Below, piece after piece: positions 16,414 through 24,634 of a stretch of 64,000 nt of DNA (within the stretch, counting starts at the first letter, position 1; each line of letters starts with the position of its first letter). Under the pieces are notes generated by a model that was not told the DNA's origin, searched no databases, and saw only the letters and a list, made by a program, of their open reading frames with translations. The stretch lies in assembly GCA_965216195.1 (NCBI GenBank), contig OZ244151.1, forward strand, positions 62,001 to 126,000, written 5' to 3'. Both the position numbers and the translations under genes were made by a program. This stretch comes from Aridibacter sp965216195. GTDB lineage: Bacteria; Acidobacteriota; Blastocatellia; Pyrinomonadales; Pyrinomonadaceae.

Positions 16414-18387
16414 ATGCTAATTTCCTTAGTAATAATTTCGTTAATTGCCTCTGGCGGATTCATTCTTACCTTTTTGTTTACCGAAAGAGAAACAATCCTT
16501 TGGAGGATTGCGGCTGGAAACATAGTCGGATCAGTTTTTTTTGGACTAATTTGTTTCATCATCGCAAACTTTTTCGGTCTGTCGATTCCGGTGGTTTTAG
16601 TTTCGCTCATGGTTTCCTGCTTGCCGATTTTGCTTTTAAAAAACAAGGAAACAATGCGCCGCCTCAAGGATGAGTGGCAGAGGGCTAAGGATAAAACTCA
16701 GGGCGTAAGCATCAAAAAATTTCGTCGTCTAGCGTATTATTTGTTTTTTCTGGTTCTTTTTCTCGCGTTTTTCGACCGCGCAATGATTGTAGCGTCAGAC
16801 GGTATTTTCTTCGGCTCTTCTCAAAATTTCGGCGATCTTCCTTTTCATTTAGGAGCTATATTCGGATTCACCGATGGAAACAACTTTCCACCGCAAAACC
16901 CTTCGTACGCTGGCGCTAAATTCACCTATCCCTTTACGGCGGATTTTTTGACCGCGTGTTTAATCAAATTGGGCGTAAGCGTACAGTCGGCGATGTTTGT
17001 GCAAAACGTAACTTGGGCTTTCTCGCTCCTTTTGGTGTTTGAAAGGTTTATTTGGAAGCTAACGAAAAAACGTTTTGCTAGCAAGATCGCGCCCTTTATT
17101 TTGTTTTTTAGCGGGGGCTTGGGATTTCTCTGGTTTTTCAAAGACTACTGGTATGGCACACAGAGCTTTTGGGAGATAATATGGAACCTCCCGCGCGATT
17201 ACACGATTGGAGATAAATTTCGTTGGGGCAACACGATGATCGTGTTGTTTATTACTCAGCGGAGTTTTTTGTTGGGAATGCCTCTGACAATTATCGTTTT
17301 GGGATATTTGTGGAGGATTTTTTCTCGAAAAGAGCATGAGTCAGGCAAGAAAACTTTCCGGATGAACAGGTATTCCGCTTTTTTTGTCGGTTTGCTTGCA
17401 GGAACTCTTCCACTCGTTCACGCTCACAGTCTGTTTGTTTTATTTATCGTCTCAGCATTTTTGTTCTTTTTTAGTCTCAACAGGTGGCGCGACTGGATTG
17501 CTTTTGGAATCGGAGTTTCTTTAGTTGCACTACCCGAACTGTTTTGGATATTTTCGGGAAGCGCAACGAGCACCAAAGAGTTTGTTGCCTGGCATTTCGG
17601 TTGGGATACGCGAAACGACAATCTACTTTGGTTTTGGTTTAAAAACACCGGAATACTAATTCCGTGTATCATCGCTGGACTATTCTTGATGATTTTTATT
17701 GATAGAAGGAAAAGCGAAGGAGATAGTGAAGCGGTTGAAGGAAATGACTCCATTCAATTTTCTGCGCTTACAGTTTTTATTGTCCCTTTTGGTTTTATTT
17801 TTGTTTTATCAAATATAGCGAAATTTGCGCCATGGGAGTGGGACAATATCAAGATTTTGATTTACTGGTTTGTTGGCTCGATTCCTTTGGTTGCACTTGC
17901 GATTTGGTGGCTTTGGAGCAAGAAGGCCTTGTTTTATAGACTGCTGGCTGTAGGCCTAATTTCGCTTCTTACCCTTTCAGGAGCTCTTGATGTATGGCGA
18001 GTTGCTTCGGCGCAGATGCGTTATCAGCTCTTTAGTAAAGACGCCGTTGAGATCGCGGAAGAGATCAAAAAAAAGATCGAGCCAAACGCTCTGTTTTTAC
18101 ACGCTCCAACTTTCAACACACCGATAGTCTTGAGCGGTAGGCGCTCGATGATGCGCTATGGTGGACATCTTGCATCACATGGAATTGATTTTCACGAGCG
18201 GGAGGATGATCTTAAACGGATTTTTTCGGGAACTGCCACTTCCGAAATTTTCTTGAAAAAACATGGAATTGATTATGTACTAATTTCTCCAAAGGTGCGC
18301 GAACTCCCTGATCTCAATGAAGAGTTTTTTAATCGTTACGAAATAATCGCAGAAGTAGGTGAATACAAAGTTTATAGAGTGAAATGA
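16414..18387 (+). CDS. Polytopic membrane protein, GT-C glycosyltransferase-like
   Basis: About 657 residues from the ATG at 16414 (GAGG twelve bases upstream); a TTG at 16342 would add 24 residues. There are at least twelve hydrophobic segments. The first large loop holds FGDLPFHLGAIFGF, an acidic DxxxH motif like that of GT-C enzymes, and a tail of about 130 residues (APTFNTPIVLSGRRSMMRYG) ends the protein. The architecture fits lipid-linked sugar transferases or the DUF2298/Chlor_Arch_YYY type that tends to accompany TIGR03663 proteins. The next gene is of that type and overlaps by four bases, so they probably act together on an envelope glycan. Confidence 0.65.
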   Translation: MLISLVIISLIASGGFILTFLFTERETILWRIAAGNIVGSVFFGLICFIIANFFGLSIPVVLVSLMVSCLPILLLKNKETMRRLKDEWQRAKDKTQGVSIKKFRRLAYYLFFLVLFLAFFDRAMIVASDGIFFGSSQNFGDLPFHLGAIFGFTDGNNFPPQNPSYAGAKFTYPFTADFLTACLIKLGVSVQSAMFVQNVTWAFSLLLVFERFIWKLTKKRFASKIAPFILFFSGGLGFLWFFKDYWYGTQSFWEIIWNLPRDYTIGDKFRWGNTMIVLFITQRSFLLGMPLTIIVLGYLWRIFSRKEHESGKKTFRMNRYSAFFVGLLAGTLPLVHAHSLFVLFIVSAFLFFFSLNRWRDWIAFGIGVSLVALPELFWIFSGSATSTKEFVAWHFGWDTRNDNLLWFWFKNTGILIPCIIAGLFLMIFIDRRKSEGDSEAVEGNDSIQFSALTVFIVPFGFIFVLSNIAKFAPWEWDNIKILIYWFVGSIPLVALAIWWLWSKKALFYRLLAVGLISLLTLSGALDVWRVASAQMRYQLFSKDAVEIAEEIKKKIEPNALFLHAPTFNTPIVLSGRRSMMRYGGHLASHGIDFHEREDDLKRIFSGTATSEIFLKKHGIDYVLISPKVRELPDLNEEFFNRYEIIAEVGEYKVYRVK

Positions 18388-20435
18388 CAAAATCGGATTC
18401 AATAGGTCGAGATGAAAACGAAAGCGAATTTGGAAGTCTTTTCGAAGTCTTGCGGCGAGAAAAGCTGTGGCTATTTGTCTGTGCCCTTGTTGCTGCAATT
18501 GCTGCTTTTCTTCGATTTGTGTCGTTAGAACTCAAGCCGATGCACCATGACGAAGGTGTAAACGGGTATTTCCTTGTCACGCTTCTTCGCGAAGGTGTGT
18601 ATGAGTACGATCCCTCGAATTACCACGGGCCCGACCTCTATTTTATTTCACTTTTCTTTGCTAAAGTATTCGGTTTAACGACCTGGAGTGTGAGAGCGAG
18701 CGTTGCTATTTTTGGGTTGCTTACCGTAATTTTAGCGCTTTTCTTGAGGCGCTATCTTGGAAAGATTGGAAGCATTGCGGCAGCCCTCTTTTTAGCCCTT
18801 TCGCCGGGGATGGTTTATATCTCCCGCTATTTTATACACGAAATTTTATTTGTCTTTTTTAGCCTTAGTTTTGTCGTCGCGGTCGTGTTTTTCATCGAAA
18901 AACGCAAAGCCGACTTTGTTGCCGCAGCCTGGATGACGCTTGTTTTACTCGTTTGCTTTCTTCCAACGACCCTAGCGTTTGCAACTCAAATGGGAGGGGA
19001 AAATCCAGCGGTAGTTTGGACGCTGCGAATCGGTGTAATGCTCGTCGAGGCAGCTCTCGTGTTTTTCGTAATGCGAATGTTGCTTTTTTGGAACGATGGC
19101 CGACCGCTTTATCTCTTGCTCGCATCGACATCTCTTGTGATGCTTTTTGCGACTAAAGAAACTGCGTTTATAACGATCGGTACGATGCTAATTGCCTGCG
19201 TCTGCGTCTGTATATGGCAGAAGGTTGTGTCGTTGAGATTGTTTGCCGCGAATCGCTTTACAATTTTGCTTTTGGTTCAAGGGCTCCTGGGAGTTGTCGG
19301 GCTCGTTGCAGCCTACTTATATTTTGGGCGGGTAAAGAGTTTCAATAAGTGGTTTTACCTGATTTTTTCGGGCCCTGATGTTCCAGATCAGCGATTTTTG
19401 TATTACGCAATCGTAGGTTTGTTTCTGCTCGGCGTGGTTTCCTGGATTGTCTTTTTCATTGACTCTAAGAACGAAGGTGAAGACATAAAAGGTTCGGCCG
19501 ATTTTTTTGAGCCGACCTGGAGGCACTTCCGGGAAGGGCTCGGTGGAGGTATTAACGCGGTGCTTATATTGTTTGCAGCGGTACTCGTTTTCGCCTACGT
19601 AGGTGTACTCTTTTTCTCTTCGTTTTTTTCTTACGCTGACGGCGTGAAAGGCGCTTTTGAAGCTTACGCGATTTGGGCAAAAACCGGTTCGAAAGACCAC
19701 ACTCAGAATGGGACAATTGCGTATTTTAAATGGTTGATGCAGATCGAATCCCCTTTGGTTGTGCTCTCGGTTTTAGGCACCTTGATCGCAATCGTGAAAG
19801 CTCGACACCGATTTGCGATGTTTGTGGGGCTCTGGGCATTTGGACTTTTCCTTGCCTATACGATCATTCCCTACAAGACGCCCTGGCTCGCGCTTTCGTT
19901 TACGCTTCCGATGTGTCTGATAGCGGGTTATGCGATCAATGAGCTCGCATGTTCTAAGAGTCGGCTTCAGAAGTTGCTGGCAGCGGTTCTCGGTTTACTA
20001 TCGGTTTTTGTATTGGGCTATCAAACCTATGATCATAATTTCCTGCGTTATGACAGCGATCGTCTTCCTTACGTTTATGCTCACACCGAACGTGGATTTG
20101 CGAATCTAATCTCCGAAATCGAGCGATATTCTAAAAAGAGCGCTAAAGGGAAAGGCGCAACGATCGCGATTGTTTCACCGGATTATTGGGCGATGCCCTG
20201 GGAGCTACGAGATTATAAAAATGCGGTTTTTCATGGAAAACTGATCGATGCCAACACGATTGAAATGATCGTTTCCGAGAAAAAGCAAAGGAACGAACTC
20301 GAGGATAAATACGCTTCCCACTATAGGTACGTTGGAACTTACCCACTTCGGCCGGGTGTGAAATTGGACCTTCTGGTACGGAAGGACATAGCGGGACCGG
20401 AGGCCAAGGAGATCGGGTTGATGCCTAAGGGGTAG
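18384..20435 (+). CDS. TIGR03663-type membrane protein (Agl23-like, GT-C fold)
   Basis: 683 residues. After one N-terminal helix comes the loop motif HHDEGVNGYFL with the Asp-Glu pair typical of GT-C glycosyltransferases, then YDPSNYHGPDLYF, the hallmark of the TIGR03663 family. About a dozen membrane helices and a short C-terminal soluble domain (SPDYWAMPWELRDY) follow. The family is linked in archaea with N-glycan flippase genes, but the reaction in bacteria is unknown. The start overlaps the previous stop (ATGA), so they form an operon. Confidence 0.8.
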   Translation: MTKSDSIGRDENESEFGSLFEVLRREKLWLFVCALVAAIAAFLRFVSLELKPMHHDEGVNGYFLVTLLREGVYEYDPSNYHGPDLYFISLFFAKVFGLTTWSVRASVAIFGLLTVILALFLRRYLGKIGSIAAALFLALSPGMVYISRYFIHEILFVFFSLSFVVAVVFFIEKRKADFVAAAWMTLVLLVCFLPTTLAFATQMGGENPAVVWTLRIGVMLVEAALVFFVMRMLLFWNDGRPLYLLLASTSLVMLFATKETAFITIGTMLIACVCVCIWQKVVSLRLFAANRFTILLLVQGLLGVVGLVAAYLYFGRVKSFNKWFYLIFSGPDVPDQRFLYYAIVGLFLLGVVSWIVFFIDSKNEGEDIKGSADFFEPTWRHFREGLGGGINAVLILFAAVLVFAYVGVLFFSSFFSYADGVKGAFEAYAIWAKTGSKDHTQNGTIAYFKWLMQIESPLVVLSVLGTLIAIVKARHRFAMFVGLWAFGLFLAYTIIPYKTPWLALSFTLPMCLIAGYAINELACSKSRLQKLLAAVLGLLSVFVLGYQTYDHNFLRYDSDRLPYVYAHTERGFANLISEIERYSKKSAKGKGATIAIVSPDYWAMPWELRDYKNAVFHGKLIDANTIEMIVSEKKQRNELEDKYASHYRYVGTYPLRPGVKLDLLVRKDIAGPEAKEIGLMPKG

Positions 20436-20615
20436 TAGAACGGGCGCTATCTTGTGATCCATAAGAGGTATTTAGTAAAACGACGATTTATTCTAAAGAA
20501 ACTAACCGAAAATAGCCCAGTTTTTTGCGGGTGGCGTAAAATAGAAAAAGGGCGCGGCCCACTGGAACGTCCGGAATCAAATGCACCCCACAAGGCTATG
20601 CAACAAAACCGAAAA

Positions 20616-22322
20616 TCAAATCCTAATGTCTCCAACCGTTTCGCTTGGCTCCTCGGAGGTTTCCTTTAAATAAATCGCTTCCTCCTCTTCACGTTTTGCC
20701 TTTTCGTCGGACGAATGCCACTTGAGCCATTGGGCGGGAGCGTCGAAGGTTTCGCCACCGTGTTGGGTCAAACGCTTGCGTATCCGACACATCACCGGCG
20801 TGTTTACGCCGACTCCGGAAATCACTGCCTGTCCTTTTGTAAGCGCAGGAAGCTCTGCAAGCATTGCGCGTCCGGCTCCTTCAACCGTTTGTGCGATAGT
20901 CTGCTGGTCGATCGGATTTACGATTCGCATGATGATTTGTGTCATACATTGAGAGAGAACATCTTGATCAAGTTTTCCGGGACGCTGCGTGATCAAACCA
21001 ATTCCAACCCCGAATTTTCGACCCTCCGATAGAATTTGTTTCAGAATATTGGTTGAGACGACGTTTGCGCCTGCGGGTGCGAATCGGTGAGCTTCTTCGA
21101 GCAAGGCGAACACCGGATAATCGAGAAAATTCTCGCCGCCATCTACCCCATCGCGAACGGTCATCATACGCGCTTTATTTACGCGCCTGAGAAGCGTCCC
21201 AACGATCACCTGCTGTTCGTGTTGCTCTATATCGGAAAGCTCTAAAACAGTGCAACGACCGGGTGCAAAAAGTTCTCCGAGCGGGATGTGTTCGTGGTCG
21301 CTAAAAATTCCATCCTTCTTATCGAAGCGCGAGTCGAGTCGCCAGAGCAAGCCTTCAATTGACGAAACATTTCCGGAATTATTGGAATTTCCGCTTTCAT
21401 CACCATATTTCTGTTCTACTACTGCTTCACGAAGATCGTGATACCCCCAAAGCTTTTTAGCGGCCATCGGAGAATCCGTCAAACGCCGAAACGCTTGTGA
21501 GAGGAAGTGGTTCATTTTGTCTGACGTGCCTTCGGGGAGGAGATATTTTACGTCCGCTTCGGTAAGCGTTGAGAATCGCACCTTAATTATATCCGGGGTA
21601 AAGATTTTAACTTCCGGCTTGTATCCGTCCTCGCCAAAAAACAGGGCATCTCCATGAACAGACTGCATCGTGTGATACTCGCCGTGAGGATCAACGATCA
21701 AAACGGCTGCGCGATTGTAGGTGTTCATCAGTTCTTCGACCAAAACACCGGCCGTATAGGATTTTCCCGAGCCTGTCGATGCTAAAACTGCGAGGTGAGT
21801 GGAAACGACATCTTTAACCGAAAGAACCACGGGAACCTCACCTTGTTTGCGGGTTAAAAGACTTCCGATGTGAGCAGAGCCGGTTTCCGTTTTTTGCCTG
21901 GGCGAAAGCATCTCGGCAAGTTCGCCAGAAGTAGCGAGCCTGATTGGTTCGCCCGGATTTGGAGGTATGCGCGGGTTGACGAAATCATTAAGCGTCTTGC
22001 TGAAATAGCCGATCGTTTCAACTTCGATTTCGTATATCTCACAGTCTTCACTGTCCAGACCAATCATGGAAGAAATTAAAGCCGGCGGGGTTTCAGGGTC
22101 GGCCAAAAAGGAATCGGGCAGATTTCGGACGAGTTTTCGTCCTTTTATCGTACCGATGATTTTGCGCTGTTCGTCTCCATCCCGAGCAGAATAATAAACA
22201 AACTCGCCGATACGCGTTCGGTCATTGTCTTTTGTTATGAAAAGGTATTCGTGCGGGAGTGTACCCGGTCCTTTGACGGTACCAATAGTGGATTTTTCCG
22301 CCACGTTATTAGAATTTCTCAT
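20616..22322 (-). CDS. HerA-like hexameric ATPase with HAS-barrel
   Basis: 568 residues if it starts at the ATG at 22322; the frame extends to an ATG at 22376. The inner start is preferred because a TATACT -10-like element on this strand lies near 22357. The N-terminal 150 residues form a HAS-barrel-like beta domain. Walker A is ASTGSGKSYTAG, Walker B VFALLEEAHRF, and an Arg-rich segment LITQRPGKLDQDVLSQC follows. HerA proteins translocate DNA, usually with the NurA nuclease, in end resection. No nurA gene is in the window, so the partner and pathway stay open. Confidence 0.85.
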   Translation of the reverse strand: MRNSNNVAEKSTIGTVKGPGTLPHEYLFITKDNDRTRIGEFVYYSARDGDEQRKIIGTIKGRKLVRNLPDSFLADPETPPALISSMIGLDSEDCEIYEIEVETIGYFSKTLNDFVNPRIPPNPGEPIRLATSGELAEMLSPRQKTETGSAHIGSLLTRKQGEVPVVLSVKDVVSTHLAVLASTGSGKSYTAGVLVEELMNTYNRAAVLIVDPHGEYHTMQSVHGDALFFGEDGYKPEVKIFTPDIIKVRFSTLTEADVKYLLPEGTSDKMNHFLSQAFRRLTDSPMAAKKLWGYHDLREAVVEQKYGDESGNSNNSGNVSSIEGLLWRLDSRFDKKDGIFSDHEHIPLGELFAPGRCTVLELSDIEQHEQQVIVGTLLRRVNKARMMTVRDGVDGGENFLDYPVFALLEEAHRFAPAGANVVSTNILKQILSEGRKFGVGIGLITQRPGKLDQDVLSQCMTQIIMRIVNPIDQQTIAQTVEGAGRAMLAELPALTKGQAVISGVGVNTPVMCRIRKRLTQHGGETFDAPAQWLKWHSSDEKAKREEEEAIYLKETSEEPSETVGDIRI

Positions 22323-22374
22323 AGCTTTCGCTTTTGCAAAATCGCCGTGTTTTAGGGAAAGTATAACATGAGCC

Positions 22375-23586
22375 ATGCAGACAGCTTCCGTCCACGAAAA
22401 TGAAGAAATCGGACAGCTCGCGATTAACGCCGGTGAGCATATTATCGGTGAATTTATCGGCGATGAGAGCAGGCGATCGCTTGTTGTTTTCGGCGGGATT
22501 CACGGGAACGAACAAAGCGGCGTAGTGGCGATGAGGAGAATGCAGTCGCGCCTGAAAGAGCTCGAAAGCCGTTTGAAAGGAAGGGTTTATCTCGTTGCGG
22601 GAAACACCCGGGCGCTTCAGAAAAACGTAAGGTTTATTGATGCTGATCTCAATCGTCATTGGACGGATGAAGCTGTAAAACGCAACATCGGTGGAACGGG
22701 TAGCTTGGCGGACTGCGTCGAAGATATGGAGCAGCGGGAGATTTTGGAGATTCTCGACCGCGTTTTTAGCACAGCGCAAAACGAAGTTTATGTAATGGAT
22801 TTACATTCTACTTCGGCGGAAAGCGAGCCGTTTGCGATGATCGGCGATACACTTCGAAATCGAGAGTTTGCCCGGAAATTTCCTGCGATAATTCTGCTTG
22901 GGATTGAGGAGCAGCTTGATTCAACGATTTTGGAATATATAAACAATCTCGGGGCGGTCACTCTTGGGTTTGAAGCGGGACAGCATACCACGAAAACTGC
23001 GGTTGATAATCAGGAAGCATTGATCTGGCTCGCGCTTTTGAATTCCGGAATCGTTCGCGAACAAGACGTCTCCAGGATTCAATATGAAAATGTATTAAAA
23101 CGAGCTACCGAAGAGTCTAGGTTGATTGAGATTCGCCACCGACACGGAATCGCGCCGACGGACGAATTTGAAATGAAGCCCGGTTATAAAAATTTTCAAC
23201 CAATTAGAAAAGGCGAAGTTTTAGCGAGCGATAAAACTGGCGGCATCAAGGCTGTGGAAGGCGGCATGATCCTAATGCCGCTTTATCAAAAACAGGGAAA
23301 CGACGGCTTTTTTCTTGGAAGAGAAATATCCCGGTTTTGGCTTTTCGTTTCTAAATATCTAAGAAAATTGAAATTAGGTAATTTTGTGCGCTTTCTACCC
23401 GGAGTGAATAAACACCCGAAAGATGAGGACGCATTGATTGTAAATACGCACGTTGCGCGTCTGTTTCCACTCCAGATTTTTCACTTGCTCGGTTTTCGAA
23501 AGAGACGTTGGCTTGATGAAAAGCTTGTAGTGAGCCGTAGAAAACACGATACGGTAAGCCCTTTTAAGAAAAATGTATCCGCGTAA
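22375..23586 (+). CDS. Succinylglutamate desuccinylase/aspartoacylase-family hydrolase
   Basis: 403 residues. The zinc motif GGIHGNEQSG (His and Glu ligands) lies near residue 43, DADLNRHW follows, and VMDLHSTSAESEPF supplies the third His ligand. This is the M14-like AstE/AspA fold, which removes an acyl group from an N-acyl amino acid. The C-terminal 60 residues beyond the catalytic domain are extra. A TATAAC hexamer just before the start suggests a very short leader, back to back with the herA promoter. The end overlaps the start of the regulator gene by 14 bases. Confidence 0.85.
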   Translation: MQTASVHENEEIGQLAINAGEHIIGEFIGDESRRSLVVFGGIHGNEQSGVVAMRRMQSRLKELESRLKGRVYLVAGNTRALQKNVRFIDADLNRHWTDEAVKRNIGGTGSLADCVEDMEQREILEILDRVFSTAQNEVYVMDLHSTSAESEPFAMIGDTLRNREFARKFPAIILLGIEEQLDSTILEYINNLGAVTLGFEAGQHTTKTAVDNQEALIWLALLNSGIVREQDVSRIQYENVLKRATEESRLIEIRHRHGIAPTDEFEMKPGYKNFQPIRKGEVLASDKTGGIKAVEGGMILMPLYQKQGNDGFFLGREISRFWLFVSKYLRKLKLGNFVRFLPGVNKHPKDEDALIVNTHVARLFPLQIFHLLGFRKRRWLDEKLVVSRRKHDTVSPFKKNVSA

Positions 23587-24217
23587 AGAACCGAGCAAAA
23601 AACTTGCTAACAAATTCCGGGAAGTCGGTCGAAGTATAACGTTTCAGACGGGAGAGGAAATTTTTTCCGAGGGCACGAGGGCGGAATTCTTGCCGATTGT
23701 TTTGACCGGAAGGGTGAAAATCGTTCGTTTTTTAGATCAGGGAAAAGAAGTGATTATCAACGTTTTTTCCGATGGTGAGACGTTTGCGATTCCCCCCGTT
23801 TTGGACGGCAAAGAATATCCAGCAACGGCAATCGCTATGGAGGAAACAAGGCTCCTTTTGATTTACCGGCCGGATTTTTTGCGCTTGCTTGATGAATCAG
23901 AAGAATTCTCGATGCTTACAATGGCCCGCATGTCAGAGCTTCTCAGAGAGACAACCGCTTCGATTAAGAATTTGGCCACGCCTTCCACAGAGCAAAGGAT
24001 AGCTGATGTGCTCGTAAGAGTTGCTGAAAAAGAAGGTGGCGAAGCGCCAATTTCGATTACTCTTCGCAGACAGGATATCGGCGAAATGGCGGGGTTGACC
24101 ACCGAAACTACCATTAGAGCCGTCCGAAAATTAGCGAATCAGGGTTTGCTTAGAATCGTTCGCGGAAAGATTTTAATTGAAGACCTCCCGAGCCTTCGTC
24201 AATTTTCTGCTCAATAG
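23573..24217 (+). CDS. Crp/Fnr-family transcription regulator (FNR/DNR-like recognition helix)
   Basis: 214 residues: N-terminal cyclic-nucleotide-binding-type beta roll (about 25-115), dimer helix, C-terminal HTH. The recognition helix reads GLTTETTIRAVRKL. Compared with FNR (GLTVETISRLL) the Glu and Arg are kept, which fits TGAT half-sites rather than CRP-type TGTGA. It lacks the N-terminal Cys set of FNR, so it does not bind the oxygen-sensing 4Fe-4S cluster; DNR/NnrR-type NO or haem sensing is possible. Beyond its stop lies a decayed nitric-oxide reductase gene and a matching TGAT-N4-ATCA palindrome, which supports that idea. Confidence 0.88.
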   Translation: MYPRKEPSKKLANKFREVGRSITFQTGEEIFSEGTRAEFLPIVLTGRVKIVRFLDQGKEVIINVFSDGETFAIPPVLDGKEYPATAIAMEETRLLLIYRPDFLRLLDESEEFSMLTMARMSELLRETTASIKNLATPSTEQRIADVLVRVAEKEGGEAPISITLRRQDIGEMAGLTTETTIRAVRKLANQGLLRIVRGKILIEDLPSLRQFSAQ

Positions 24218-24235
24218 AAATTTTTACGCTAAAGC

Positions 24236-24500
24236 TTACCGGTAATTCGGTAAGGCGAGTGCAGCCGTCCGAGTTCCAACGAAATAGAGGTAGTGGAGTG
24301 TTCCTAGAATTCCTCCGCTTAGGTATATCGCTCCCGATAGCAACGCAGCTTTTGCTGCAACACTCGCATTGATACGCCGAGCCGGGCAAACAGAAACGCG
24401 ATTACGACCGTTGCAACAACCTCAAAGAAGGCTTCGACCCATAAAGGCACACCCACCAACGCCAGTATTCGACAACCGTGAGGTGAGACCGATCTAAACT
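24236..24500 (-). pseudogene. norB: Decayed fragment of nitric-oxide reductase (NorB/qNOR)
   Basis: Three reading frames joined in order on the minus strand give qNOR-like sequence. First HLTVVEYWRWWV (frame ending near 24450), then LWVEAFFEVVATVVIAFLF, then YLSGGILGTLHYLYFVGTRT followed by AALAL and a stop. From my knowledge of the family the intact protein reads nearly the same through this region, with a double His before LYF. Here the second His, a metal-site ligand, is Tyr. At least two frameshifts and loss of nearly all of a roughly 750-residue protein show it is dead. The neighbouring Crp/Fnr gene and palindrome are probably relics of its control. Confidence 0.75.
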
Positions 24501-24526
24501 TCAAAAATATTGTAAAAAGCAAGGTT

Positions 24527-24550
24527 AAAATATGATCAAGATCATATTTT
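24527..24550. promoter_or_regulatory. FNR/DNR-type palindromic operator
   Basis: A perfect inverted repeat of two 11-bp arms with a 2-bp spacer. Its core ATGATCAAGATCAT matches the FNR-type site TTGAT-N4-ATCAA except for the outermost base of each half. It lies 85 bp upstream of the CBS-protein start (plus strand) and upstream of the norB remnant (minus strand), and about 310 bp from the stop of the Crp/Fnr gene whose recognition helix fits it. Confidence 0.65.
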
Positions 24551-24634
24551 TCGAACATCATTCTTGCATAAGCGGTTATACTAGTTGCTACAACACATCA
24601 ATAGGTTAAATTCAGATAACGCAGAGGTTTTTTT

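Noticed and set aside
20454..20669. 71-residue plus-strand frame after the TIGR03663-type gene
   Set aside because: It runs into the antisense of the HerA gene, with basic low-complexity sequence and no ribosome site; the 180-bp gap shows no gene.
24319..24561. 80-residue minus-strand frame across the gap before the CBS gene
   Set aside because: Its start lies in the palindrome, its first third is unlike anything, and only its middle matches qNOR; the full signal needs three frames, so it is part of a pseudogene, not a gene.
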